A stretch of DNA of 64,000 nt. Source: Treponema sp. UBA4873. Lineage in GTDB: Bacteria > Spirochaetota > Spirochaetia > Treponematales > Treponemataceae. The stretch lies in NCBI GenBank assembly GCA_002399405.1, contig DHDP01000005.1, positions 1 to 64,000 of the forward strand, given 5' to 3'. The notes below the pieces were generated by a model that saw nothing but the letters and a program-made list of their open reading frames with translations, was not told where the DNA came from and made no database searches. Position numbers and translations under genes: made by a program. Position 1 is the stretch's first letter, and each line of letters opens with the position of its first letter. Shown here one piece after another: positions 52,516-61,156 of this stretch.

Positions 52516-53000
52516 AATTTTTCCGCGTTCGATTCGTCTTTCGCCGCAATACTTTCGTCCCGCTCTATGACTGTTTCCGATTCGGCTTTGCCTTCGCCTG
52601 TACGCTTCGAAACGATGTGAATAACGCGTCCTGTGCGCTTTATTCCGTCGTCGCGTTTTTCTTCAGGAACGTTTTTACCGTCCTTTACGTAATAGACCTT
52701 TTTGTCGCCGCCCTTGCCGTATTTCGCTTCCTTCGCGGCCTTTTTTTCACGGGCAGCTTTCGCGCGCGCCTTGCGGTCCTTCTCGATGAACGAAAGCGTT
52801 TTGTCCATTCCCTGCAGGAATTTCTGCAGGTCGTCCGCGAAGACAGCAATCTGATGACGGTCGAAATCCTCTCCGTCGCGGCTTTTGCTTTCCACTACCT
52901 GAAGAAATACGTCTCCAGTCCGGTTTTCCTTAACGTTGAAAAAATACGACCGGTTGTCAAGAAAAACCTGAGTCGTAAAAAGTTCACCGCGTGCACCCAT
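52512..53000 (-). CDS. PUR-domain DNA/RNA-binding protein (BpuR/DUF3276-like)
   Basis: 162 aa with an AAGGAAGG site. The PUR fold occupies residues 1-75 (GELFTTQVFLDNRSYFFNVK, GDVFLQVVESK). A highly basic Lys/Ala/Arg-rich stretch (70-97) and an acidic tail follow. Borrelia BpuR binds DNA and RNA and regulates gene expression; the same type of role is inferred. The treponemal form carries an extended tail beyond the single PUR repeat. Confidence 0.83.
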   Translation of the reverse strand: MGARGELFTTQVFLDNRSYFFNVKENRTGDVFLQVVESKSRDGEDFDRHQIAVFADDLQKFLQGMDKTLSFIEKDRKARAKAAREKKAAKEAKYGKGGDKKVYYVKDGKNVPEEKRDDGIKRTGRVIHIVSKRTGEGKAESETVIERDESIAAKDESNAEKF

Positions 53001-53117
53001 ATAATCCTTCCTTAATAAATTTCAGTGATTAAAAAAAGACAGTTTCAAATAATTTCTTCCTACCATATCATAAAATCATATGTTGCACAAGTGAGCGGCG
53101 GTCGACTCTGCCGGGCA

Positions 53118-54299
53118 TCAGTTGAAACGTCCGGCGATTTCCGCCGTTTTTGCGGCAAGCTCGTCCATGGCGCTTGCTGTCGTATGCGGACCGAAGCTGA
53201 ACCGCACGGCCGTCTCACGGAGCTGCGCGTTTACGCTCATTGCTTCGAGCACGGGGCGGTCGTTTTTACGCGACGAGCACGCGCTGCCTGTCGAAATGCA
53301 GAATCCCTCCGCATCAAGCGCGCGGAGCATGACCTGTCCGGGAATGCCGCTGAACGCCGTCTGCACGACCCACGGCGAATACTCGGCTTCATGCTCGCTT
53401 TCGAGCCGTACCGCCGGAATCACCGTGCATCCTTTTATGGACGAAATCTTTTCAAGGAACGCGCGCGTATATTTCCGCTGGAGTGCGAACCGTTCCTGCG
53501 CCTGTGCGTTTTTTCCGTTCAGATAATACCGTTCGAGGCATTTTGAAAACGCAAGCGCGCCGTACACGTTTTCCGTTCCGCTCCGTATGTTTTTTTCCTG
53601 TCCGCCGCCGCGCAGAAACGGCTCGATCGGGTCTGCAAGGTAGAGTATACCGATTCCGCGCGGTCCGCATATTTTGTGCGCACTGAACGCCGCGCTGTCT
53701 ATTCCCGCCCGGGAGAGGTCGAGCGGTATTTTACCTGCCGCCTGCACGCAGTCGGCGTGGAGTTTTGCGCGGCGTCTGCCGGCTGCCGCTTTTTCGAGCG
53801 CGTCCGCTATTTCGTACACGGGCTGAATCGCGCCGGTCTCGTTGTTTAACGCCATGACGCATACGAGCACGGTGTCGTCGGTGAGTTTTGCGAGAACGGC
53901 CTCGGGCGTTATTATGCCTGCCGTATTCGAAGGAATTAAGACCACCTTCCAGCCGCATTTTTTGAGTTCCTCCGCTTCGTTCTGTACTGCCGGATGTTCG
54001 AGGGAACTCACGAGGACAGTACCTTTCTGCGGCCTGTTCAGCACTGAAAGCAGCGGAATGTGGTCGCTTTCGGTTCCGCCTGAAGTAAAGAACAGTTTTT
54101 CCGGCGGAACGCCGAGAACGTCCGCACATCGTTCCCTTGCCGATTCGAGCAGTGCGCGCGCCTCTTTTCCGACGGAGTGGACGCTCGACGGATTGCCCCA
54201 TACGGCAAGCGTCTCTTCAAGCGAAGAGCGGAGGATATCCTCGTCGGCAGGGCTTGTGGCGGCCCAGTCGAAATAATGTCCGATGTTTTTCTGGTTCAT
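53118..54299 (-). CDS. Cysteine desulfurase, NifS/IscS-like
   Basis: 393 aa from ATG 54299; longer frames reach into aroB. PLP-binding SAHKICGPRGIGILY (Lys near 200), ENVYGALAFSK, and catalytic Cys loop STGSACSSRKNDRP are all present; the N-terminal FDWAATSPADEDIL is family-typical. It releases sulfur from Cys for Fe-S clusters or tRNA thiolation. No iscU follows, so it may be a housekeeping or tRNA-modifying enzyme. Two bases separate it from the upstream aroB. Confidence 0.9.
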   Translation of the reverse strand: MNQKNIGHYFDWAATSPADEDILRSSLEETLAVWGNPSSVHSVGKEARALLESARERCADVLGVPPEKLFFTSGGTESDHIPLLSVLNRPQKGTVLVSSLEHPAVQNEAEELKKCGWKVVLIPSNTAGIITPEAVLAKLTDDTVLVCVMALNNETGAIQPVYEIADALEKAAAGRRRAKLHADCVQAAGKIPLDLSRAGIDSAAFSAHKICGPRGIGILYLADPIEPFLRGGGQEKNIRSGTENVYGALAFSKCLERYYLNGKNAQAQERFALQRKYTRAFLEKISSIKGCTVIPAVRLESEHEAEYSPWVVQTAFSGIPGQVMLRALDAEGFCISTGSACSSRKNDRPVLEAMSVNAQLRETAVRFSFGPHTTASAMDELAAKTAEIAGRFN

Positions 54300-54301
54300 A
54301 A

Positions 54302-55420
54302 TCACTTCAGCACGGCGAGTATTTTTTCGTCGTCTACTTCCCTGATAAGCGTTTCGGCAAGACCTTTCTGCAGTATAAGTTTGACCGTATCGCCGGAATT
54401 CTTCTTGTCCTTGTGCATATTGGCGAGCAGCCGTTCGCCGACGCCGCCTCCCTTGACGATTTTGGGAAATGCACCTGTTTCCCATCCGTACGACCCGAGC
54501 ACGGAGAGCACTTCGTTTTTATACGCCGAGTTGCAAAGGTCGAGACTGTTGCTCAGCACAGCGGCGCGACCGATTCCCCATGCCACGGCGTCTCCGTGAG
54601 TCATGTTTCCGAGTCCCACAAGCGATTCGAGCGCGTGCCCGAACGTATGTCCGAGATTCAGATACATGCGGATATCTTTTTCCATAAAATCCTGCTCGAC
54701 GACCTTTGCCTTTGCTTTGATGCAGTGCCTGATAACTGTTTCGATTATACTTTTATCGCGCGCTTTTATTTTCTCCGAGCTGTTTTTGAACAGTTCGTAC
54801 AGTTCCCCGTCGTACAGAAGCGCCGTCTTGAGCGCTTCCGCAAGACCCGACCGGTACTGATCCTCCGAGAGCGAGCGGACAAATTCCGGAAATACGTACA
54901 GCGTGCGGGCGGGAAAAAAATCGCCTATCATGTTCTTATAATTGCCGAAATCGCAGCCCGTCTTTCCTCCGATTGCCGCGTCGACCATTGCAAGCAGCGT
55001 CGTAGGCACGAACTCGACTGAAGCTCCCCGTTTGAACAGTGAAGCCGCAAAACCTGTTATGTCGCAGATAACGCCGCCTCCGATGCCGACGAACAGGTCT
55101 TTCCGCGCATAATCCGCTTCGAGTGCTGTTTTTATAATGGTAAGAACGCTTTCGATAGTCTTGTACGGCTCTCCCGAACCGAGAATAAGAAGATTATCCT
55201 CCCTGCATTTACCGTCGTCGAACTTTCCGATGAACGGCTGAACGGACGGCAGCGTTGCTACTGTTGCATCAGTGACGAAAAGACGTCTCCGGCCGTCTTC
55301 GTGCGCCTCTCCCGGATGCAGGACGGAAATCAGTTCAGGACTTTCTGTGTTGAAGATAATACGCGTCGATTCGGTGCCGGGGTGGACCGGCGGATACTTA
55401 ACATTTAACTCATTTTCCAT
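54302..55420 (-). CDS. aroB: 3-dehydroquinate synthase
   Basis: 372 aa. GGGVICDITGFAASLFKRG (NAD-binding), FVPTTLLAMVDAAIGGKTG, and the metal-binding LGHTFGHALES and HGDAVAWG motifs are intact. It forms 3-dehydroquinate in the shikimate pathway. It lies between an exported-protein gene and a cysteine desulfurase rather than other aro genes. Confidence 0.93.
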   Translation of the reverse strand: MENELNVKYPPVHPGTESTRIIFNTESPELISVLHPGEAHEDGRRRLFVTDATVATLPSVQPFIGKFDDGKCREDNLLILGSGEPYKTIESVLTIIKTALEADYARKDLFVGIGGGVICDITGFAASLFKRGASVEFVPTTLLAMVDAAIGGKTGCDFGNYKNMIGDFFPARTLYVFPEFVRSLSEDQYRSGLAEALKTALLYDGELYELFKNSSEKIKARDKSIIETVIRHCIKAKAKVVEQDFMEKDIRMYLNLGHTFGHALESLVGLGNMTHGDAVAWGIGRAAVLSNSLDLCNSAYKNEVLSVLGSYGWETGAFPKIVKGGGVGERLLANMHKDKKNSGDTVKLILQKGLAETLIREVDDEKILAVLK

Positions 55421-55433
55421 AATGATGGATATT

Positions 55434-56063
55434 TTAGTAGTTTTTTGTATTCATTGCAAGGAAATCGTTCCTGACTTTCGTGACGCGCGCAATTTCACGG
55501 TTGAGCGTTTTCCCGTAATCGAGGCTTCCTGTTTTTATCCGTTCCCGTTCGTCTTCCCAGTTCTGCTGGTCCGTAATGAACAGAAAATCGAACGATGCTG
55601 CGTTCGATTTCTCCGCCCACAGCTGCGCTTCCTGCCAGTAGTACAGACCCGCTTCGTAGCACGAAAGCGCTTTACTGAGGTCGTTTACGTACTCGTCCTT
55701 CCACGGAGCGTCGTAAAAGCGCGCAACCTGCCTGTCGTACGTCCGTCCGAGACGCAGGTGCTGTTCGATGAGTTTCAGATTGATGTGCATCTGGAAAAGG
55801 TAACGGTATTTTTCCCACTGTTTTTCCGTGTCGATTTTAGCGTCGGCGTACAGCGGATTGCAGAAATCAGCCTGAGCTGCTTTTTCGAGCCAGTAGATGT
55901 TCTCGATGCAGTCGTCGGGATACTGCTGATAATGAACGTGGTACAGGCGGTAGAAATCCTCCTTGTACTTGACCATGTACGCATCGGCAGGCGACGCAAG
56001 AAAGGGCTGGAGTACAAGGGCGAGAATCAGTATGTATACGATATGCGGAACAGTTTTTTTCAC
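55434..56063 (-). CDS. Exported helical protein of unknown function
   Basis: 209 aa with a signal peptide (1-27, ending SPADA). The mature part is alpha-helical and rich in Tyr, Trp and charged residues (YRLYHVHYQQYPDDCIENIY, ALSCYEAGLYYWQEAQLW), suggesting TPR-like packing. No conserved catalytic motif is apparent. Its start overlaps tmk by four bases, and aroB follows after 13, so all are in one minus-strand operon. Confidence 0.65.
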   Translation of the reverse strand: MKKTVPHIVYILILALVLQPFLASPADAYMVKYKEDFYRLYHVHYQQYPDDCIENIYWLEKAAQADFCNPLYADAKIDTEKQWEKYRYLFQMHINLKLIEQHLRLGRTYDRQVARFYDAPWKDEYVNDLSKALSCYEAGLYYWQEAQLWAEKSNAASFDFLFITDQQNWEDERERIKTGSLDYGKTLNREIARVTKVRNDFLAMNTKNY

Positions 56064-56689
56064 GCCTTCAGTATCGGCATGTTTTTGAGGTAACTCCAGA
56101 TAATTTCAGCTGTTTCTTCTATAGGCTTCGACGCATCGAGCGTGACGAGCTTCATCGTCCCGGCCGCGGGAGTCCCGTCGTATTCCTTCATGATTTTGTC
56201 GTACAGGTCCGCCGTTTTCTGCTGAAAACAGGCGTTTTCGTATATTTCCGGCTTTTCTCCGCGCGCGATGACGCGTTCCAGCGACACTTCGGGATTTACA
56301 CGGAAGTAGAAAAGCAGCTCGGGAAGCGGAAAAGCGCTGTTGAGCATGCGGGGGAGTGTTTCTCCGCAGGAGACCGACTGATAGGCGAGCGTCGAAAAAA
56401 AGTACCTGTCGCTCACGACGAGTCTGCCTGCGTTCAGCTGCTCGACGATGCCTCCTTTTCCGAAGACGTGTTCGCATCTGTCGGCTCCGAAAAGGTACGC
56501 GGCCGTACGCTCGTCGACGGAGAATTCTCCTTTGAGCATCCGGCGAAGAAAGACTCCCGTCGGGAGCCCTGTCGGTTCAGCGGTAATGAAGAGTCTGCCG
56601 CTGTGTATTTTTTCAGCGAGTTTTTTTAATTGCGTAGAGGTTCCGGCGCCGTCGATGCCTTCGAATACAATAAAATTGTGCAATACCAT
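56060..56689 (-). CDS. tmk: Thymidylate kinase
   Basis: 209 aa from ATG 56689 (AGGTG upstream); a longer frame would run into tamB. P-loop FEGIDGAGTSTQLKKL, the DRYFFSTLAYQS motif and an Arg-containing lid (ERVIARGEKPEIYEN) are present. The enzyme makes dTDP from dTMP. It is divergent from tamB with only 51 bases between. Confidence 0.93.
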   Translation of the reverse strand: MVLHNFIVFEGIDGAGTSTQLKKLAEKIHSGRLFITAEPTGLPTGVFLRRMLKGEFSVDERTAAYLFGADRCEHVFGKGGIVEQLNAGRLVVSDRYFFSTLAYQSVSCGETLPRMLNSAFPLPELLFYFRVNPEVSLERVIARGEKPEIYENACFQQKTADLYDKIMKEYDGTPAAGTMKLVTLDASKPIEETAEIIWSYLKNMPILKA

Positions 56690-56740
56690 AGAATACACCT
56701 GTAATTCTGCCGATATTCTGATAAGATAGACTCTGCGAAT

Positions 56741-59700
56741 ATGAATAAACGGTCGGCCGCAGGCAGCATACACATCATGATTTTTCTCATGCTTTTTCTT
56801 GCGTCACTGCTGTGTATCGGTCCTGCGTATAAGTCGCTTACGGAGCTGCTTTCCGGAAAGGTGGACGAATTCCGTACGGAACTTGAGAACAAAACGGGAC
56901 TGACCTTTTCGTATTCGTCGATGTCACCGTCCATTTTAACCGTATTCAGCGTAAAAGGTATAGTCCTCAAATCGGCGGCTGACCAGTCCGACGTTATGAA
57001 AATCCGCAAAGTCGTTCTCCGGTACAGTCTTGTAAAGCTTTTGAAAAAAGACACGCAGCACGCGTTCAAAAGCCTTACAATCGACGGAATTACGGTCGAC
57101 TACGACGATGCTTCCGACAGAGCGATTGCCGACGGGCTTATTGCGCTGATCCGGAACCAGCCGGGCAGCGGGCAGTTCAGCCTCGAGAACGTTTCGGTCG
57201 AACTGCCCGTCGACGTTATAGTCAAAAACGTTTCGGTGCATTACCGCGGAAACGGAGTCGACGTTACTGTCGGACTGAAGAGACTCTCTGCTGAATACGA
57301 CCGCGCGTCCGAAACGCTTGAAGTATCGGCAGGCGGCAGCGCGAAAGGCATGCTTGACCGGTTTAAAAAGACTCCTCTTTCCGGTAAATTTTCACTTTCC
57401 GGCAGCATCAGAAACGGTTTTGACGGCAGTACGTTTCTCGCCCGTTTTTCCAGTCTCACCGGCGGCGATTTCTCTTTCGGCAGGCTGAATTTTCTCTTTT
57501 CATACAACAACCGCCTTGTTTCGATGCGCACGATTCAGAATTCCTTTCCGCTGATGCTCCTGTGTTCGTACGACATCGATTCGGGAGATGCTGATTTTAC
57601 GCTCCGTACGAACCGCTTTCTGCCTTCATCGTTCGTTTCGGCGGGAGGTCTGCGGAAAGAGACTCTGCAGAAACTTGCCTCCGTGAGTCTCTCGGTGAAC
57701 GCGCATGCCGTGTACAACACGAAAACGTCGAAGTTCGAATATTCGTCGGACGGTACCGTGCATCTGTCGGACAACCTTGTGCCCGGAGCATTGGACGCTT
57801 CGTACCGGCTTTCGGGAGACAGCCGGAGCATACATGTTCCGCGGCTTGTTCTGCAGGGGAAAAATTACGATGCGGATATGTCGCTGTCGTACGAATTCGC
57901 GGGAATGCGCCTGTCGGGAACTGCCGATGCGAAGCGCGTGGTGCTTCCGAACGGAAGCGTTGTATCGGCCGAACTTTTCTTCGATCCGCTTACCCGCGGT
58001 TTCCAGTGCTTTTCGCCGCAGGTGTTCCTCAACGACAAAACGTTTACCGCGCTTCAGCTTACGGTACTGCCGCACGACGAATCGATAGACTTCCGGTTCG
58101 AGGTGTCCGACTATGCGCATCCCGACGCTGAAACGCCTGGTAAAATTCAGATAGACGGAAGTTACCTGACTAAGACGAAATACGTTCAGGCCGGCGTCGA
58201 CGTGTCGAACGTCTATCTTGACAGCGCAGCCGAAGCCGTTTCGTTTTTCGTGCCGGAGAGCGCGGCGCGCACGCTTTCGTCGGCGTCCGGCGCGCTTGAG
58301 CCGTATTTGTTTTCCGGCGAGTTCTATCTGTCGTCCGACATGAAGTCGCTGTCATATAACATACCGTACGCGATCGTTGCGAACACGAAAAAAGACGACC
58401 AGTTCCTGCTCATGTCCCTCGACGGAAACGAGTCGTCGCTGCAGGTGACGCAGTTCGATATCATTTACGGAAAAAACACCGTGCATGCGTCCGCTGAAGT
58501 GGATAAGTCGCCCGATTCCCGAGGCTCCTTTTTTACGCTCGACCTGAATGCGGGTTCCGTTCCGTATCATTTTACGGGAAACGTCATGGAAAATTTCGTC
58601 TCCGTCACGGGCGATTACGGTACGTCGGTGCAGGTGCAGCGGTCGAACGACGGCGGATTTGAAGGTTCTCTCGTGCTCGACAATTTCCCGGTGAGCGCGG
58701 CCGGCACGATTTTCACGCTTTCGACGGAAACGGGATTCGCGTATACGGCGGCCGACGGATTCGCCGTGAGCGTCGCGCGGTTCGAGGCTGATGAAGCCGG
58801 TTCGAAATTCCGTTTTTCTCCGAAGCTGAAGCTTTCCGGAAAAATCACCCGGTACGGAGCGTTCTTCGATTCCGTTTCGTATTCCGACATTTATTCGGCG
58901 CTGAACGGAAACGCGCAGCTGATTATGAACATGAACGACGGTCTCTTCAATTCCGCGCACCTTGAGCTTCTGCTCAAAAATCCGCTTTCGAGCGAGCAGC
59001 TTTCCGCTGCCGCCGACGTGACCAATCCCGACGCTCTGCCGTTGTCGCAGGAGACGATTCAGAGCAGCCTCTATTTCAACGCGCAGCTTTCCTGCAGGGA
59101 TTTCGGACTGAACAGGTTCATTTCGGAACAGAGCGACAACAACTCGCTCACCGCGTCTCTCACGGCGACAGGTACGCTCGACAAACCGTATATTGCGCTC
59201 AACGTCGATTCCGCGGGAATTATGCTTGCCGGAATCCAGCTTTCAGCCGGCGGAAATGCGTCCGTCGTGGAGCGATCGCTTGCAATCGATACGATGCACG
59301 TGAAGTACGGTTCTGCCGAAATTAACAATATTAAGGCGGACGTGTCGCTGGAAACGTACGAGGGAACTGCGTCTGCGGAATTTGACGCGGCAGCAGGCAG
59401 CAGGACTGTTTCGCTGCCGCTGAATCTGACTGTTTCGGACACGCAGCTGAAAAAAGACAGCTTCATTCCGGAATCGTTCGCAGTGACGCTTGCTTCGCCC
59501 GGTGCGTCGGGAACGCTGTTTCAAAAGACGTTTCCGTTTTCGTTCACGATACTTCACGGCGGCGGTGACACGTCTCTGTTCTCGTCGGAAAACCTCGGCA
59601 TTTCCGGGCACGTGAGCAGCAGCGGCGGACTCAATCTTACAATTGCGGATGACAAACCGTTCCACTGCACGGTGACGGGCAGGGTGGAAAACAAACAGCT

Positions 59701-61135
59701 CGACATCGGCATATCGGGAATATATGCGGATTTGGCCGAGCTGCTGTCTTATCTGCCCGACGACTATTTTAAGGTGTACGGCGGTATTCTCAACGGCGCA
59801 GTGCGCATCAGCGGGCTGCAGACCGATCCGGAATTTACCGGAGCGATGTCCGTTGCAAAATCCGACTTCAGCCTCCCGAAAGTCGTGCCGTCTCATATTA
59901 CGGCCGACAAAATTCTCGTCACCATGCTTCACAATGAAATCATGGTGCCGGAAGTCGCTCTCCGCGAGCACAACGAAAACGTGTTCGTCAAGGCGAAAAT
60001 TTATTTGGACAGGTGGGGGTTCGACAGACTGGAGTCATCGGTGAGAACGACGCCGGGCCGTGTCGCTCCCGCGGATCTCGACGCGGACGTTGCCGAGTTC
60101 AAGGGGCTGACGTCCGTCGATCTCGATCTCGGTTTCCAGGGGAACATTCTCGACGTAACCGGAAAAGTGTACGTTGAGGACGTCAAAGCGAATATCAGGG
60201 CATCAGAAATCGCGTCGGCGCTGAACGACAAATTTGAGAGCAGTACGTCGTCGTATTATGTCAGAACCGATCTTGATATCGTCATGGGGCCGCATGTGAA
60301 CGTGGTGCTCGATCCGCTTCTCCGCTGCGTGCTTGTTCCGAATACTTCCGTCAATTTCAAAATGGACCAGTCGGAGAACACGTATGCAATCAAGGGCGAC
60401 ATCAGTCTGAAATCGGGGGACGTTGCGTATCTGAACAGGAACTTCTACATCAAACAGGGGCTTCTGAAATTCAACGACACCGACGGACGGATAAATCCCC
60501 GCATCACGGTGCAGGCGGAAACCCGCGAGCGCGACGAGAACGGAGACGAACTCCGCATCATTCTTTCCGCGGAGAATCAGTATCTGTCCGATTTCAATCC
60601 GCAGGTTACGTCTGTTCCAGCGAAGTCGGAGACCGAACTCCGCGAGCTGCTCGGGCAGATGGCCGTCGGCGATTCGACGAACGTAAGCGGTCTTTTATTC
60701 GCCGCAAGCGATTACGCCGTTCAGTCAACCGTCGGCCGCACCGTCGAGAATAAGTTGCGTGATTTGCTGAATTTTGATATATTTTCTGTGCGTACGATGG
60801 TTTTACAGAACACGTTGAAAATGGGATTCGCAGGCACGCTCACACCTTCGCAGATGACGGCCGGTAACTTTCTCGACAATTCAACTGTTTATATTGGTAA
60901 ATACTTCGGAAGTGCGGTGTATGTCGATGCGCTTATGCATCTGTCATACGACGAGACAAGAATTGACGATGCGGCAACGTTACAGGGGCTCGAGCTTCAG
61001 CCGGAATTCGGTCTGGAACTTGAAACTCCGTTTGCGGATATACGATGGAATCTGGCTCCTAATATTGATGCAATGCTGAATAATATAATTGTTTCTTCAA
61101 CGTCTTTGACACTTTCATGGAAATTTTCATTTTGA
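56741..61135 (+). CDS. tamB: TamB-like translocation and assembly module protein
   Basis: 1464 aa. A single N-terminal membrane anchor (IHIMIFLMLFLASLLCIGPA, about 10-29) is followed by more than 1,100 residues of repeated beta strands (AsmA/TamB-like, hydrophobic-groove type). The C-terminal DUF490/TamB domain (about 1120-1464) includes DLDLGFQGNILDVTGKVYV, GDVAYLNRNFYIKQGLLKF and the closing LTLSWKFSF barrel-like signature. TamB and related proteins move phospholipids and help insert outer-membrane proteins. bamA follows directly. No ribosome site precedes the ATG. Confidence 0.87.
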   Translation: MNKRSAAGSIHIMIFLMLFLASLLCIGPAYKSLTELLSGKVDEFRTELENKTGLTFSYSSMSPSILTVFSVKGIVLKSAADQSDVMKIRKVVLRYSLVKLLKKDTQHAFKSLTIDGITVDYDDASDRAIADGLIALIRNQPGSGQFSLENVSVELPVDVIVKNVSVHYRGNGVDVTVGLKRLSAEYDRASETLEVSAGGSAKGMLDRFKKTPLSGKFSLSGSIRNGFDGSTFLARFSSLTGGDFSFGRLNFLFSYNNRLVSMRTIQNSFPLMLLCSYDIDSGDADFTLRTNRFLPSSFVSAGGLRKETLQKLASVSLSVNAHAVYNTKTSKFEYSSDGTVHLSDNLVPGALDASYRLSGDSRSIHVPRLVLQGKNYDADMSLSYEFAGMRLSGTADAKRVVLPNGSVVSAELFFDPLTRGFQCFSPQVFLNDKTFTALQLTVLPHDESIDFRFEVSDYAHPDAETPGKIQIDGSYLTKTKYVQAGVDVSNVYLDSAAEAVSFFVPESAARTLSSASGALEPYLFSGEFYLSSDMKSLSYNIPYAIVANTKKDDQFLLMSLDGNESSLQVTQFDIIYGKNTVHASAEVDKSPDSRGSFFTLDLNAGSVPYHFTGNVMENFVSVTGDYGTSVQVQRSNDGGFEGSLVLDNFPVSAAGTIFTLSTETGFAYTAADGFAVSVARFEADEAGSKFRFSPKLKLSGKITRYGAFFDSVSYSDIYSALNGNAQLIMNMNDGLFNSAHLELLLKNPLSSEQLSAAADVTNPDALPLSQETIQSSLYFNAQLSCRDFGLNRFISEQSDNNSLTASLTATGTLDKPYIALNVDSAGIMLAGIQLSAGGNASVVERSLAIDTMHVKYGSAEINNIKADVSLETYEGTASAEFDAAAGSRTVSLPLNLTVSDTQLKKDSFIPESFAVTLASPGASGTLFQKTFPFSFTILHGGGDTSLFSSENLGISGHVSSSGGLNLTIADDKPFHCTVTGRVENKQLDIGISGIYADLAELLSYLPDDYFKVYGGILNGAVRISGLQTDPEFTGAMSVAKSDFSLPKVVPSHITADKILVTMLHNEIMVPEVALREHNENVFVKAKIYLDRWGFDRLESSVRTTPGRVAPADLDADVAEFKGLTSVDLDLGFQGNILDVTGKVYVEDVKANIRASEIASALNDKFESSTSSYYVRTDLDIVMGPHVNVVLDPLLRCVLVPNTSVNFKMDQSENTYAIKGDISLKSGDVAYLNRNFYIKQGLLKFNDTDGRINPRITVQAETRERDENGDELRIILSAENQYLSDFNPQVTSVPAKSETELRELLGQMAVGDSTNVSGLLFAASDYAVQSTVGRTVENKLRDLLNFDIFSVRTMVLQNTLKMGFAGTLTPSQMTAGNFLDNSTVYIGKYFGSAVYVDALMHLSYDETRIDDAATLQGLELQPEFGLELETPFADIRWNLAPNIDAMLNNIIVSSTSLTLSWKFSF

Positions 61136-61156
61136 TAATTAAAGAAAGGAGAATGT

